From Saccoglossus kowalevskii (Eukaryota; Hemichordata; Enteropneusta; Harrimaniidae): a DNA stretch of 52,603 nt. The position numbers were made by a program, and so were the translations under genes. The stretch lies in contig NW_003143305.1 of the NCBI RefSeq assembly GCF_000003605.2, positions 108,421 through 161,023 of the forward strand, in the 5' to 3' direction. The notes below the pieces were generated by a model that was not told where the DNA came from, ran no database searches, and saw nothing but the letters and a program-made list of their open reading frames with translations. Shown here one piece after another: positions 1-10,982 of the stretch; within the stretch, counting starts at the first letter, position 1; each line of letters opens with the position of its first letter.

Positions 1-117
1 CATCTAGAATGCGGGTTCCACGCTGGCAAATTCTGATCACAATTGCTACAAAATCTCCTCGTAAATTGAGCGGATAAAACCGGCGTTGATGAGCCTCTGG
101 CGTGTCTGCACTTGCTT
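1..117 (-). CDS. Partial Cys-rich exon, gag-like, running off the left edge
   Basis: On the minus strand an acceptor-like AG precedes position 117 and one frame stays open to the window edge (38 codons). It contains C-x2-C followed by LPAWNPHSR, as in CSNCDQNLPAWNPHSR. From general knowledge this resembles the Cys-rich 'C..C...LP..DPH..C' stretch of gag-like proteins from DIRS or Gypsy-type elements in cnidarians and other invertebrates. GC content is higher than in the neighbouring intergenic DNA. A second frame is also open without stops, so the choice rests on the Cys motif. The rest of the gene lies outside the window. Confidence 0.35.
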
Positions 118-1032
118 CTATCCGTTTTTAAAAACACATTGGTAAAAATGAACAAGACGTGCATGATGAGGGAAACGAATTACATTCGAAAGCTGACACA
201 CACAAAAAGAACGAAGTGGTACAATTTGCGTCTTTTTTCACATGCATATAAAAATTACATATTTTATAAACAAATAGGTTGAACTCCTTAACAAGTTATA
301 CCAAACGTTAAATGTTAAGTGTTTCTACCTTTAGATCTTTTTTTCTCTCTTTTGACCAAGTCATACTTACCTGGTTATCGTCTTCTTCTCCGTTTGAAAC
401 TCATTTTATACATATGAATGTCATCTTGCTTGAGACATTTGTTTTTGGTTTTAGTTTTACCAAAACATTTTCATTTCTCTCAGACAAACTACTTGGCATC
501 TGGCCGTAACTCTGTGACTTTTTCATTGAAATCCAATGTGACCGTTTTTGTTCCGATTTTCGTTCTGCATCTCCTGCCTGTCAATTGAATAATTATGCAT
601 ATTTAGAATCACATAGGACTAAATAAACAAGTCATTGAAAATATTACTGCTAGAGATGATACTGCATAACAATTTTTAGATCAAATGTAACCGGCAGCTG
701 ATAAATAAACCACAAAATATGACTGCTCAGCACAAGAGACGGATTGGAACCAAAAGACGGTCCTGGACTTTCCCGCCAGTAGGTAGACTCACAAAAAAAA
801 CAGGAGCAGTGATTCTGAATGTTGGCTTCTAAAGGTTGAAAGACATTTTTCCTCAAAATACCTTTGAAATTGCAGTGCAAATTTGTGTTCAAAATTAACA
901 TAAAGTGCACGTAACTTTTCTGTCACTAAATCAGCCTCCTTGCTTTGTATGATACATCAAACCAAGTCTTAAAATTAGCAGGTGATGTGATAGATTTGCT
1001 GAAACATATCAAAACAATTTGCATAAAATTAC
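118..1032. other. No firm gene; one weak exon candidate
   Basis: Mostly AT-rich sequence. The only candidate is on the minus strand below 828: a pyrimidine-rich acceptor (tctttcaacctttag) is followed by a 58-codon open frame that includes HCSCFFCESTYW. Its phase would fit after the exon at 1033-1268. I recognise no domain and do not call it as a gene. Confidence 0.3.
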
Positions 1033-1268
1033 CTGTTGCTTCAGCTGTACAATTCTGCGTTTCATTAGTTGTTGTTGTTGTTGTTGTTGTTGATGTTGCT
1101 GTAGCTGTTTCGTGTGTTTGAGATGATCTTGGTGAAGGTTGTGATGTAGGTTCATGTGTCAGTTGTTGCTGTAGTGTTTTGATTAACTGTCCTTGTCTAT
1201 GTAGTTATCGGGCTTGTGCTTGTAATTGTCGTCGTAGATGGTTACAGATTCTCCTTCTTCTTCTTAAC
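1033..1268 (-). pseudogene. Arg/Gln-rich, Thr-rich exon of a repeated gene family
   Basis: A 236-bp exon on the minus strand is bordered by an acceptor (ttttaccag) and a donor (GTAATT). In phase it reads LRRRRRICNHLRRQLQAQAR, then a stop, then LHRQGQLIKTLQQQL, then a Ser/Thr-rich tail with a run of seven Thr codons made by a (GTT)n microsatellite at about 1069-1093. The single in-frame TAA suggests decay. The first half is basic and probably helical or coiled, somewhat bZIP-like in appearance; no function is known to me. Two further copies of the same sequence lie on the plus strand near 33640-33720 and 33892-34031. The latter resumes after a MITE at 34357-34405. It is therefore part of a dispersed gene or transposon family. 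Confidence 0.5.
1069..1093. repeat. (GTT)n microsatellite inside the 1033-1268 exon
   Basis: Eight consecutive gtt units read as polythreonine in the exon's frame on the minus strand. The copy near 34.4 kb lacks the expansion. Confidence 0.85.
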
Positions 1269-1859
1269 CTGGTAAAATACCAATATTTATACACTGGAGA
1301 GTGATTAGTTAAGAGACAAGTAATATTTGGTAAGATTAATTTTAATTCTTGTCACTGAACCAGCAACAATTTAGATTCTATCAATCAAAGAAAGCTTGGA
1401 AAGAACTCCTGTGTGCTGAGAGTATTGGACATCTATCATAAATTAATTAACCTTCCAAACAAGAAGCTTGGCATTTAATATTTGTTTGGTGTCAGAAATT
1501 TCAGAATCAATGAATGCAGATTGTTGCAAAAAATAGTTGGTTCACTAAGTGAAAATAGTGATGGGAAACCACATTCCAGCGTTTAACTGAATTCAAACAA
1601 ATGAAAGTTTTAGTTTTCCAAATACATAAATATAGTGCCTTAACAAGGCCCCCTCCCACCCCAGGTTGTATAAAAAATCTATGTATTTAATATAAGGTCA
1701 TGTGGACATTTTAGTCCTAAAATGACGTCCTGGAATAAAGTGTTTATGCAGAATACCGCCTTGCATACATGTGGCCTTGTGTACATGTGGCCTTGCATAC
1801 ATACAGTCATTGTTTATTTAATCAATCTCTGGACAGGTAAATAAATGTTTCAAAAACCT
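1269..1859. other. Non-coding, nothing recognised
   Basis: AT-rich sequence with no convincing exon. A small imperfect tandem repeat is centred on 'catacatgtggccttg' at about 1762-1802. Confidence 0.4.
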
Positions 1860-2800
1860 GTATTGGTATTAGTCAGGAATCAGCACAGACATGAATAAAG
1901 AAAGGCTTCAGGGAGACACGGCTACATGAGCTAACTGCAGAGGGAGTGTAGTTGGTAAAAAATGCGGCGGAGGGAAGTTATCCCTCTTTTGATAACTCAT
2001 GCCCATGCGAGTTTCCCAGCTAGGGATTCTTGTTGGCGACGGCTTGCACGTTTGTGTTTAGAGAATTCAATCAGCATAATGCCGAATTCCTCCAGCTTTG
2101 GAGGAGGCAATTGTAAAGTTAAATCTAATGTATTTCAATGTCGAGAAAGGTAAGCTTTTGAGTGGGCCCCACAACCTTTCCCCATGCAATACTAAAAACC
2201 AACTGTCGTAGAAGTGACAGGAGAGTGTTAAGAGCAGTTTGACATGACTGGTAGTCAGGGGCGATGATGAGAAAATCATCCAGGTAGACCACCATCGCAT
2301 TAAAACCATGACGTGCCATCATACACCGCACACTCTGCGTCAAGCGCTGAACAATTTTAGCTGAAAGCTTGGCACCGAATGAAAGACGCCTTTTGCCAAA
2401 TAATTAGAGGGGATGTAGGAGCATAGAACGGTAGGCTGCCTTGACGTCAACTTTGGCCCGAAAATTATCATCTTTGTTGCCTCATCGATAGTTGGGAATA
2501 GCCCCCAAGGCACCGAGATTAGATGGTTTGAGGGGAGAAATGCCATAATTTCCCTCAGCTAACTCGGACAAAATCCGGGATTCCACCCTCCCTGGCCTCA
2601 CCGGTAGCAGATTTATAATTCCACATATGGACATTTTTCAATGGAGTTTTTATCTCTAATGCGGAAACCCTGATGAATTTCTTCAAGTAAAAATGCTTCA
2701 TCAGGGTCATCTTTAAGTTTGCACTGCCACATTGAAATTTTCAGTGGAGATGGAGCATGAGTGAGGCAAAGGGGAAGATGGTAATCCCTGTGCAACTATT
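1860..2800 (-). pseudogene. DIRS-like retrotransposon reverse transcriptase/RNase H relic
   Basis: A minus-strand RT relic spread over several frames. In order: an upstream block with MWQCKLKDDPDEAFLLEEI and GFRIRD (2640-2760); RT motif A as KVDVKAAYRSMLLHP (about 2410-2458); the catalytic box VVYLDDFLIIAP (about 2260-2300); KVVGPTQKLTFLDIEI (2125-2180); and an RNase H-side block with KRASRRQQESLAGKLAWA (about 2000-2060) followed by a stop. The GFRIG-like block, the 'GPTQ.LTFLGIEI' box and the 'KRASRRQLESL.GKL.WA' box are typical of DIRS-like (tyrosine-recombinase) retroelements. At least two frameshifts and several stops make it dead. No tyrosine recombinase was found downstream (below 1860), so the element is truncated or eroded. 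A LINE RT is excluded by these boxes. Confidence 0.8.
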
Positions 2801-3360
2801 TTTTGAGAGTTGAGCCAGATTTGTATCATGCTGTGTTTTGGGGTGGTTTTTCCTGCAACTGGCTCCAGGCATACATGAGCATCAGTGCAATTTGCAGTTA
2901 CCCCTATTAAAATTAAATTAACTAGTATATAATGCGGGCATTTGCCCCAATCCATTGGCATGGCATAACATTTTCCAGGCGAGATCCTTCCTCCCCCGAA
3001 CCGATCACTTGAGGGTCCAAAACATGAATATCAGCGGTGGGTACAAAATCAATGATGTCTAAAAATGTCTCACCTTTGTGCATTTGCATTTGGTAAAAGG
3101 GTTATTTGAAAAGTTACAAGACAAAGAGTTCGTGTTATAAGCTGGTGGAATGTTCAAAAACGGATGAAATTGTGCTGCTTCCTGTGCTAATGGGTCCGTA
3201 AGCAATTGTAGCGATGGTATATCCCCAATGTTGATGTTTTGAAAGCTGGCGCCCATATTGGATTCTCCACTGTTGCGGCGTTGACCTGTGGGCTCCCGGA
3301 TGAACACTGACCGTGTGGGTTGTTCGGTTTAGCCGGAAGTTCCCCATTTGTTGATGGCGG
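2801..3360 (-). pseudogene. Possible gag-like 5' region of the DIRS-like element
   Basis: Directly upstream of the RT relic on the same strand. Overlapping minus-strand frames (3059-3307 and 3135-3347) encode Ser/Gln/Asn-rich sequence such as NINIGDIPSLQLLTDPLAQ, with no Cys cluster. Position and composition suit the gag-like leader of a DIRS element, but nothing diagnostic is present. The 'MGNFRLNRTTHTVSVHPGAH' frame shifts into the other, so decay is likely. Confidence 0.35.
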
Positions 3361-3724
3361 TGAAGGAAGATTTTGTATAGCCGAAATAATTAGATGTAAC
3401 TAAAATGATGCTTACCTTTTCTCGTTCTTGAAGCTCGTGTTAATAACCTCAACCCCCCTCCCCCATCACGGTCAGGTAAAGGCCAACCCCCCATACCTAC
3501 TCTTCCGTCCCTCATTCACCAAAAGCCCACTCATTCCTGGTACAAAACCACTCCCGCCCACACTGAATACTTTACCATTATACTCAGCTTCACTGTCATC
3601 TGTGCTACTAATATTGATATAATCCAAGAATTTAGAAATGTACTAAGTGATCATTGTAACCAAAATAAACATTATTATTGCACAGTCTCATGTTATATTT
3701 TTTTGGCCATTTTGTTTGAATCAT

Positions 3725-3960
3725 TCTCTCCACTGTTAGAAATGCAGTTGTCAATTAAAGAACTGAAGATATCATTATCAAATTAACAAATCGGAGAGAG
3801 GTCTATTCGAAGTACCTAACATCGAGGCATCAAAAATGCGGTCTTTAACAAGAAGTTGAAAATATTCATTAAAATTAGAGAATGAAATGTACCATAACGG
3901 AATGAACAAATCTGAGAGGGGTTCACATGTAGTACCTTGACATGTAATATCCCGTTGTTG
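3725..3960 (-). repeat. Partial copy of the 'TCTCAGATTTGTTCAT' tandem-monomer repeat
   Basis: The reverse complement matches the monomers of the element at 40003-40735. It contains 'aacaaatctgagagg', 'aagaagttgaaaatattcat' and 'gaactgaagatatcatta', in the same order and spacing. About one and a half monomers remain, and no hairpin end is present. Confidence 0.7.
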
Positions 3961-5312
3961 GTCAGCAATCCAAAGAGTCTCCTGCATTACTTGGACCCCT
4001 TGGGATGCCCCATAGCTTCTACTACATCTATTTCATCTGGATCTTTTGCCTTTATATGTCTTGCAATACAAGTCTGTGGTAGCTCACAATAGTAACAGTA
4101 ATTGAACGTATCACAAACAGACTATTACATATCATCTGCTTGTAATTGAGTTTGTTTTATCAGATTGAATCAATTTGTTTCCATACATGTTTAATTGACA
4201 TTGAACTTGCAGTGATATCTAAAAACAATTCGAACATACAATTCAGATTTGATTCACCATACTTCTATTCGAATTAACGTCTTTAGAATTGTGTTGCGGG
4301 GGCGTTGTTTGGAAACCAAATTAGCACAATGGCATATGACACCGTGGTTGTACGCACGCAAACGTTGATGACATATAGAGGACCCGCAAATATAGATTAC
4401 TAGTAAATATCATAAAGCCCCATCAAAAACTGACCAAGACGATATACTTCGGTGACCAGATTGACACCAAACCAATCATGTTCCTACGTGATAAGCCGGG
4501 GATCAGATGACATGAACATTAATTAAATTGATATGAAAATATTTTGTTTTCCATTCCTGTCTTGACCTTACCACTGCACAAAGACGCAAATAAGCTATGC
4601 CACATTGTCAAGGAGGTACAAAGCGTTGAAATTAATTAAAACAGAACATGAATGTCATAGTTCCATATTTGTGTTTGATGTCTATATAAAGTACTTGACT
4701 AAAATAGAAAAATATTTGTCAAAATAATAAAAAAAATAAGGTTTGTCACTAAACTAACAAACCTGAAGATAGCGCACATGCATTGGGTTAACTTCTGTAT
4801 ATATCAGAATTGTAGACCAAATAGCGTCCAGAACACAGCATATTTGGTTCATTGTATTTTGAGAATGATATTAAAGTGCCGATGGAATGCTTGCTATTCT
4901 CTTGTCCAAAATCAATTAATGGTGATTGATTGTTATTATAGATTATGTCTTATAGGATAAAATGAATATTTTTAATGGAAAAAACTATTATTCAGTTTTC
5001 TCGATTGACTAAATTTTACTAAGTATACGGTATCCATGATTCATGAATCACAGCTACTAAAGACTAACTACACACGAATGATCTGATTTATTGAAAAGAT
5101 GAGAATGACTTATACAAACTGTGGCAAGGAATCTGCGGTATAATAAGGAGAGGCCCATCCCATGTAACCATTGTACATATATTCGTTGTGAAAACAACTG
5201 ATAATAAAAAACACCGAAATATATTATTAAATGACGCAATATTGTGAAAGTATGGATTTTGGCATTTGGTGGCACACTTCTTGCAGGGAAATGTAAAAAA
5301 AAAAAGAAACAG
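3961..5312. other. Non-coding, nothing recognised
   Basis: AT-rich DNA with short open frames on both strands (for example 4778-4960 and 5057-5275). They lack splice borders, domain motifs or composition bias, so I regard them as chance frames. Confidence 0.4.
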
Positions 5313-5443
5313 TCGACTGTGGCAGAATTAGGGGGATGTGGCTAAAACACAAGAAAGATCTCAAATTTACTCGAATATGATTTTTTTATTTTTAAAAGCA
5401 AATTTAACAAATGTACATTTGAAAGGTTAAAATGGAATCTGTT

Positions 5444-5550
5444 TTACAAATCCACCTTGCCTTTGACTGAAAATCCCTTCCATTTCACTAAATTCTGTAT
5501 TTCGTCATTTGTCTTCTTTTTCTTTAGGATTTCTTCAATTTCATAAACAT
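5444..5550 (-). CDS. Terminal exon with truncated chromodomain (copy 1)
   Basis: The acceptor 'tttatattgccag' is followed by a 107-bp exon ending in TAA. In phase it reads VYEIEEILKKKKTNDEIQ, then NLVKWKGFSVKGKVDL-stop. YEIEEIL and LVKWKGF are the two conserved chromodomain blocks (aromatic-cage Y and W are present), which in HP1, CDY, MPP8 or chromovirus integrases bind methylated histone tails. The domain stops before the usual TWEP helix. In copy 2 the same spot reads GFSAKEATWICK, so copy 1 appears to have a small frameshifting deletion after GFS that creates the early stop. The preceding 39-bp exon (5955-5993) joins in phase through a split GAT codon. Whether the parent is a host gene or transposon-borne is open. 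Confidence 0.7.
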
Positions 5551-5954
5551 CTGGCAATATAAACATAGCATGGATTTAATAAGTCAATAAAAAGACAAAA
5601 CATGTTTTAGTGTACTTATATAAGCTGAGAAACAAACTGCAATATTGTCTTGATCACACTTTCTGCTAATGGTGAATATAACAAGTCATTCTCAGTAACG
5701 TAGTCCTCTTTTGTATTTGACTGAATTGATATTTTGGTCTTGAAAATGCGTACCCTAGGCCAATTCTAGAAACTACAGGTTTCACACCACAATTAGTAAT
5801 CCTTTATGGGTGATATCAATGCCTTAGGATTAGATATTTTGAACTTTTTCTTTTTTGAAAAAATGAGCACCATTTAGTCAATAATCAATGTATGAGAAAA
5901 AAACAAGTGGAAGAATGAACCCCAAAATCGTACATGACCAATATGGAATAATAC

Positions 5955-5993
5955 CTTCATCTTTATTCGTTGTGTTTTTCTTAGGCTTCGTAC
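5955..5993 (-). CDS. 39-bp Lys-rich micro-exon upstream of the chromodomain (copy 1)
   Basis: The exon lies between an acceptor (aaaatttaag) and a donor (GTATTA). It encodes TKPKKNTTNKDE and then the first base of a codon completed by the chromodomain exon, giving ...KDE-D-VYEIEEIL. The same micro-exon in copy 2 (50960-50998) has identical length and phase and reads MKPRKNRKNEDE. Conservation of length, phase and charge argues that this is a real linker exon. The composition suggests a flexible basic linker next to a chromatin-binding domain. Confidence 0.6.
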
Positions 5994-6160
5994 CTTAAAT
6001 TTTAAAAAGTGAAATGAAAAGTTCAAAGATACATCTGAACATTTGCTACGATAATTTACTTTTTACCAGAATAAAAAATCCTTCAGATATAAAATACTGT
6101 CCTATTAAATCATAGTATGTAAACATGATAAAATCAAATAACAGTAAAATGCTTACATTT

Positions 6161-6848
6161 TGCCATGTAGGAACATTTTCATGGTAAAATATAATATATC
6201 CTACGAATAATACATACAAATATATTCTTGAGAGGCTGCTTGTTTTATCATTTGTTCAAATATAGCTGACTGGTAGTCCACACATTTGCTAAATTCTTGT
6301 ACTTGAACAGTTTTCATTGTATAAACAAAGTAACTGCATGCATATTGGCTGATAGTAATTTTTTTGCAGTGCCATTATAATTGAACGTTCTGCACTTTCA
6401 GTCATTTTGGCATGCAAATTATGCATACTATGGTAGAACCTAGTGGTAGACCAATATGTCCACATCAGTACGTGACTGAAAATTGATATTGATTACTGGT
6501 AAAACCAGTTTTCACACGTCTTGTAAAATTCAAAAGTAAACAATTTACAATTTTACTGGCAATCCAGTGTGGAGTGAAAGAAACAGACATTCCATACTGT
6601 TTACTACTTATCATGATGTCCGGACAAAGTCTGACAGAGACGAACTAAAACATTGATTTTATCTGTTCTTGTATGGCACAATTTTGTTGTAACTACATAA
6701 TCTCTATCACTATCTGGAGGGGTATTTCTAATGGGTCGCTTAGAGTGTAAATCTGAAATGTCCTATTTGTGATCCACAGAGATTCTTTTACAACTTTTTT
6801 TCAATTTGTCTCCTATATGGATGCAGAGGTTGTGTATGCTGGAAATGC
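6161..6848. other. Non-coding, nothing recognised
   Basis: AT-rich intron or intergenic DNA beyond the end of the duplicated segment. No exon or repeat was identified. Confidence 0.4.
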
Positions 6849-6969
6849 TTAATTTTTCACACTTCTCAATCCATCACCTTCCAGAAAGTCGTCACTGTCA
6901 CTCCACTCATAATTCTCAAATGAGCTCTTTAGAAGATTAATGATCGAAAACTGGTCATTTTTAGAATCA
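6849..6969 (-). CDS. Candidate terminal exon with acidic C-terminus
   Basis: The acceptor 'gcttcgattggatctag' is followed directly by an open frame of 39 codons and a TAA: FSIINLLKSSFENYEW, SDSDDFLEGDG and LRSVKN-stop. The split codon means the upstream exon must end with two bases. The acidic Ser/Asp stretch is reminiscent of host nuclear proteins, but I recognise no family. It lies between the chromodomain micro-exon and the frame at 7641-7958 on the same strand and could belong to either gene, or to neither. Confidence 0.35.
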
Positions 6970-7640
6970 CTAGATCCAATCGAAGCATAAATATCTATAT
7001 ACTTCCATGCAAGCACACAAACAGGTTTCACCATAACTGCTGGCTATACAGGTGCAAAAGCTATGCTTAACATCAACAACAGAAACTAAATCACTGTAGT
7101 AGACTGTGAATTGTTCACATTCATTTTTCAATTATACTTTCACCAACTTGGTAACGCAAACTAGTAAAATCAACACCATTTTTGCATGCCCGCATTGTCA
7201 CGAACAAAATATGCTTTGCTTACTCACATCTCCTTTACAAAATGACCAGCAATTGCGCACGTGTCTGATCAGGTCTACAGTGTACAGATGATACAGACCA
7301 TGAGATTGAGGACCATGATTGCGACTTTTCACCATTCTGATGTTATACCCACTGACTACTAACATTCAGCTCTTTGAAGTGATTATGATCAATTTGGACC
7401 ACCAAAGGTACTCTAAAGTGCACTCATTTTTTCTGTCACTAAAACAGCTTCTTTAATTTGTTATCCATAAAAAAACATGAACCTTCTAAAAACATCTTCT
7501 GCAGTCAAAATATACCTGTAAGTTACACCATTCAAATTGCATGGTTGTGTTGTCATGTCAATCAAGTCAACTTGATGTATCGCCTTTTCTTTATGAGCAA
7601 CAACGGGATGTAATGGGGCTTTGGTATCAAATGTAGGTGC
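6970..7640. other. Probable intron/intergenic DNA
   Basis: No gene is supported. A weak minus-strand acceptor (gtgtaacttacag at about 7517) precedes a short frame YILTAEDVFRRF. Its opening loosely resembles the terminal exon at 9327-9390 (YTISEDDIKRR), but too weakly to call. Confidence 0.3.
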
Positions 7641-7958
7641 CTATTTTCCATGCTCAGTAGACGAATTCAAAATTCGTTCAATCATATGTACACCACTACC
7701 TGTGAAGACATTTTTCAGACAATAGTATATTGCTCTAGCTCCCGCACCTTTTATCTCCGTGTGCATCACAACTTCATGAACATATTCGCTTGGAATAACT
7801 ATTCTTCCATTCTCAGTGATGCATTTAGTTTTTTGTCCTGTAGGAGGATATACTACATCTTCTAGTTTGTAACTTGATTTGGAATGTAATAAATACATCT
7901 TCGTTTCCGTGTCGTTGGGAATATCTTTCACTGTTTTTTCTTTAAAAAATAAATACAA
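7641..7958 (-). CDS. Unidentified 105-codon frame, possible integrase-like zinc-binding fragment
   Basis: One of the few clean minus-strand frames over 100 codons. The second half (EYVHEVVMHTEIKGAGARAI then YYCLKNVFTGSGVHMIERIL) has the rhythm of the region just before the catalytic core in integrase-like or KRAB-A-domain-2-like mobile-element proteins: an initial H, a 'G.GA..IY..L...F.G' block, then an amphipathic helix. The expected Cys pair after it is missing (ILNSSTEHGK-stop). A stop lies immediately upstream in frame and no ATG starts it, so it is an exon or a fragment. The family assignment is only a suggestion. Confidence 0.3.
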   Translation of the reverse strand: MYLFFKEKTVKDIPNDTETKMYLLHSKSSYKLEDVVYPPTGQKTKCITENGRIVIPSEYVHEVVMHTEIKGAGARAIYYCLKNVFTGSGVHMIERILNSSTEHGK

Positions 7959-9326
7959 TTCTCATAAGGTATCTTCCTGGGAAGGCAGTTTCATAGCTCC
8001 ACCCGAGGCATTGCTGCGAAAGATTAAATAAAGGAAACGGCTATATCAGAATTTGAGAGTATTGGAGACGTATTAAAAATTGAATAGCCTGCCAAACAAG
8101 CTTTGCGATTAGTATGTCTGCTATTTGGGATGTAAAATCTAAAAACAATTTGATCAATTGAAGTTATTCAAGTTTATAATACTTATATAATTATTCTAGA
8201 CCACTTCTATTAATAAACTTTTAATCACATCTGTGAATTATCCATGAACAGTAATGATTATGCTCACTGTGCAAATTTAGCAAATAGTATGTTCCAATTT
8301 AAATAAAAAACTAATGCATTTGTAATCAAGTCTTGAAATGCAATGATTGGTTCTTGACAAAAAAATGGTAATTACTATGCAAATTGACCAATTGTTATGC
8401 ATAGATTTCAACTCCTAACTAATTAGGTATGTGTACTATAAAACACTTTATTTTGTGCTGAAGGAATAATTCAGTAAAAATAAAATCCAGCAAATATACC
8501 TTTTTTTTTCTATTTTTATACAGTCAACTGGTCAAAAAACAGTGAAAATAAATTTCATACAAAACACAAAAACTCCTTTCTGCAAAAATACCGGATTTTT
8601 ACAGAACAAGTTGAACAGTCAAGGAACAACTGAACATTAGCTAGTTATCAAGTAAATTAGGTAATTAATATGGATGGTTTATATTTCACTAAACTATCAT
8701 GCCCCTTTCTTTAACTCTTAACGCATTCTCCTTTAAGCAAAACATAGTGTAACTTATTTTATTCCTCAACAAGTATGCTGTATGCTACATCTTGTTATTT
8801 TTCTGATTTACCAAATCAACTTCAAATATATCAGATTAAAATATTTGTTGTTTTCATTTTATTTAATTTCATAACATGTTGTGTTTGACAATATGGTAAA
8901 AACATTGTAATAATGCAAAGTTATTATAGCTCTTTCAGGAACCTCATTGCAACCAGACAGTTCGCACTTTTATGTTGATACATTAGTGACATTCTCACAG
9001 ATTTTGTAACATGACCAAAGTAATTGTATCTAACCATTGCTGCATCTTTTCTAGTCTTGAGCCTACCTGTTGCTCTAAAAGGGTATTCTACATTGCTTGT
9101 CAGAGTGACAAAGAAGGTCATTGTGCCATGTAAAAGAAACAATAACACAAGCACGGCACCAAAATCATTTTCAGGCATATTTGTTTTAATACTAAGCAGT
9201 TCAATACTAAGCAGTTCACTGAATGAACTGAATTGCACTCGGGGTGTGGGGTGGGGATTTTTGTGTCTCTGTTCTCATTTGTCCTGTTAACATCGCTTTA
9301 GGATGTAAATACATACAGTTCGGACT
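7959..9326. other. Long 3' flank, no gene called
   Basis: Very AT-rich DNA. A 104-codon minus frame at 8924-9238 has no splice borders or motif, and its plus-strand counterpart is equally open, so it is probably fortuitous. The stretch lies downstream of the gene ending at 9327. Confidence 0.4.
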
Positions 9327-9390
9327 CTATGTTGACAAGTTCTCTGGGGATCCAGTTCGTCTTTTTATATCATCCTCAGATATTGTATAC
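9327..9390 (-). CDS. Terminal exon of a four-exon-plus host-like gene
   Basis: The acceptor 'gtcatcattctag' leads into YTISEDDIKRRTGSPENLST followed by TAG. The exon begins with one base that completes the AG left by the exon at 10092-10164 (AG+G, Arg), giving NKLAK-R-YTISEDD. I do not recognise the protein. The phase match across three consecutive exons with consensus borders is the reason to believe it is a real gene. Confidence 0.55.
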
Positions 9391-10091
9391 CTAGAATGAT
9401 GACAATACAAATTTAAATTTGCTTGTTTTTAACATAACAATTTGCATATTGAAAAATAATCATGCATGGCCCCTGTAATAACAATTTCAGGCCGTTAAGT
9501 GTGCATGAATTCCATTGTGAAATGCATTGTATCTTTTGAAAATGAAATTGACATACATATAGTATGCAAGTGAGTTTCATATGAATTAGATAAGTGGATC
9601 ATGATTAATTATTCATGTATTTATACCACAACATAATCAGGTCCTGTCAATGTTCCAGGAGTGACATGCATTTACTATTACTTAAACGTCAACGTCAAAT
9701 TAGCTAATTAACATCATGCAGTAGTTAGATATTCAACTACAGAAACAGTATGGATTGGACCATTTGAGCTAAATGTTGTTAGGATATCAACAACAGTATG
9801 CATGTACCAAGTTGTAACCCATCTGAAAAACAGTTCTTAGGATAATAAAAAAAATGTTGAAATGAGTGAATACGCTAATATGTAAATAGTTTTACAATAA
9901 TCTAATTAGATATGATACTAGCCTACCAAATATACTGATAAAACCCCGAAATTAATAATAAATGTATTAATGTTTGTAACAAATCCACTATGCAATTCAA
10001 CTCATTTATATGCAATGAAATACACATAGATACAATGTTGATCGTGAACAAAGATTTTAGTAACCGATTATTATAACAATTATGTACATAC

Positions 10092-10164
10092 CTCTTAGCC
10101 AATTTATTCTGGGCAATGCACAATAAAGAACATTTTTCATAAGAGTGTTTTCTCTTTCTTGATT
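10092..10164 (-). CDS. Internal Lys/Arg-rich exon of the gene ending at 9327
   Basis: 73-bp exon with a strong acceptor (ttgtttttgcag) and a strong donor (AG|GTATGT). It reads SRKRKHSYEKC, SLLCIAQNKLAK with a split Arg codon at the end. Its 5' phase accepts the single G left by the exon at 10935-10982, giving CSYK-E-SRKRK. The basic cluster could be a nuclear localisation signal. No domain is recognised. Confidence 0.55.
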
Positions 10165-10934
10165 CTGCAAAAACAAAAATGTAGTCATATATTTGTTTGT
10201 GGGTTAACGCTGAGAAAGATGACAATCTGATCTTCAAATGGGCTTTTTAACATTTTTCCAACTCATTTTTTATTTATTGGATTCTAAATTTTTACATAAG
10301 AAAAAAGGTAAAACATTGATGAAATGATATAGAAAACAAGTCATTGAGTCAATCGCAACTCGTAAATATTAATGGTAACTGGCCAACTCAACCCCACCCA
10401 ACTTGTCGGGTGTAGAGCCAGGAAAACCAAGGGGAAAAATAGATTTACCCATCCAGTAGAAAATTCCAGCAACAATGGTTAGCTTGTACTGTTTATGATG
10501 GGAGTATCGAAAATTAGGGTTATTAACATAACAAATTTATTAACATAGATAATCTCGCTATTGATGCTTTCCATTGTGTATCAAATGCTAGAAGAACTGC
10601 TTTTCATTAGTTGGTGATTTTATAAGCATATCCGCCTTGTTAATAGTCCACGATATACAAATACAAATTCCCCCTTTTAAATGTCTTCTTTTGCAAATAC
10701 TCCATTGCCTTACAAATTGAAGCACATACCGGTACATAAAAAAACTGACATGTGAATATGCAAACATTCTTCACAAATTCATAGCCAGTCACTTGAATAT
10801 TTGTTTTCCAAAGCAGTGTCCAGCTCGACTGTAATAAATTCACTGTAAAAACAAACTATGCACATAACTGTAAACTTGATAAATGACTGGAGTAGGAATG
10901 TTGAGCCAACAAATGAGATTGGCTTAAAGCTCAC

Positions 10935-10982
10935 CTTTGTATGAACATATAAATTGTTTTTCAACATTTGGAAGATCTATTT
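10935..10982 (-). CDS. 48-bp internal exon of the gene ending at 9327
   Basis: Acceptor 'gaatagtatgcag', donor CAAAG|GTGAGC. It reads IDLPNVEKQFICSYK, starts after one base of a split codon and ends in the phase required by the next exon. Short, but both borders are near consensus and both phases fit. Confidence 0.45.

Larger units (their letters stand above)
5313..6160 (-). repeat. Copy 1 of an about 0.85 kb duplicated segment (chromodomain gene 3' end)
   Basis: This interval and 50362-51165 align in the same orientation over almost their whole length. Shared stretches include 'aaaacacaagaaagatctca', 'aaatcccttccatttcacta', 'tgtatttgactgaattgata' and 'gtatgtaaacatgataaaat'. Similarity fades after a shared 'atgcttaca' at about 6159. 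The copies contain exons in the same positions and carry many substitutions and small indels, so the duplication is not recent. Confidence 0.85.

Noticed and set aside
1860-3360. A complete DIRS element with tyrosine recombinase and split direct repeats
   Set aside because: No recombinase motifs (R...HxxR...Y) and no internal complementary repeats were found on either side.
8924-9290. A coding gene on either strand at 8.9-9.3 kb
   Set aside because: Both strands are open to a similar extent, composition is AT-driven, and neither has splice signals or motifs.
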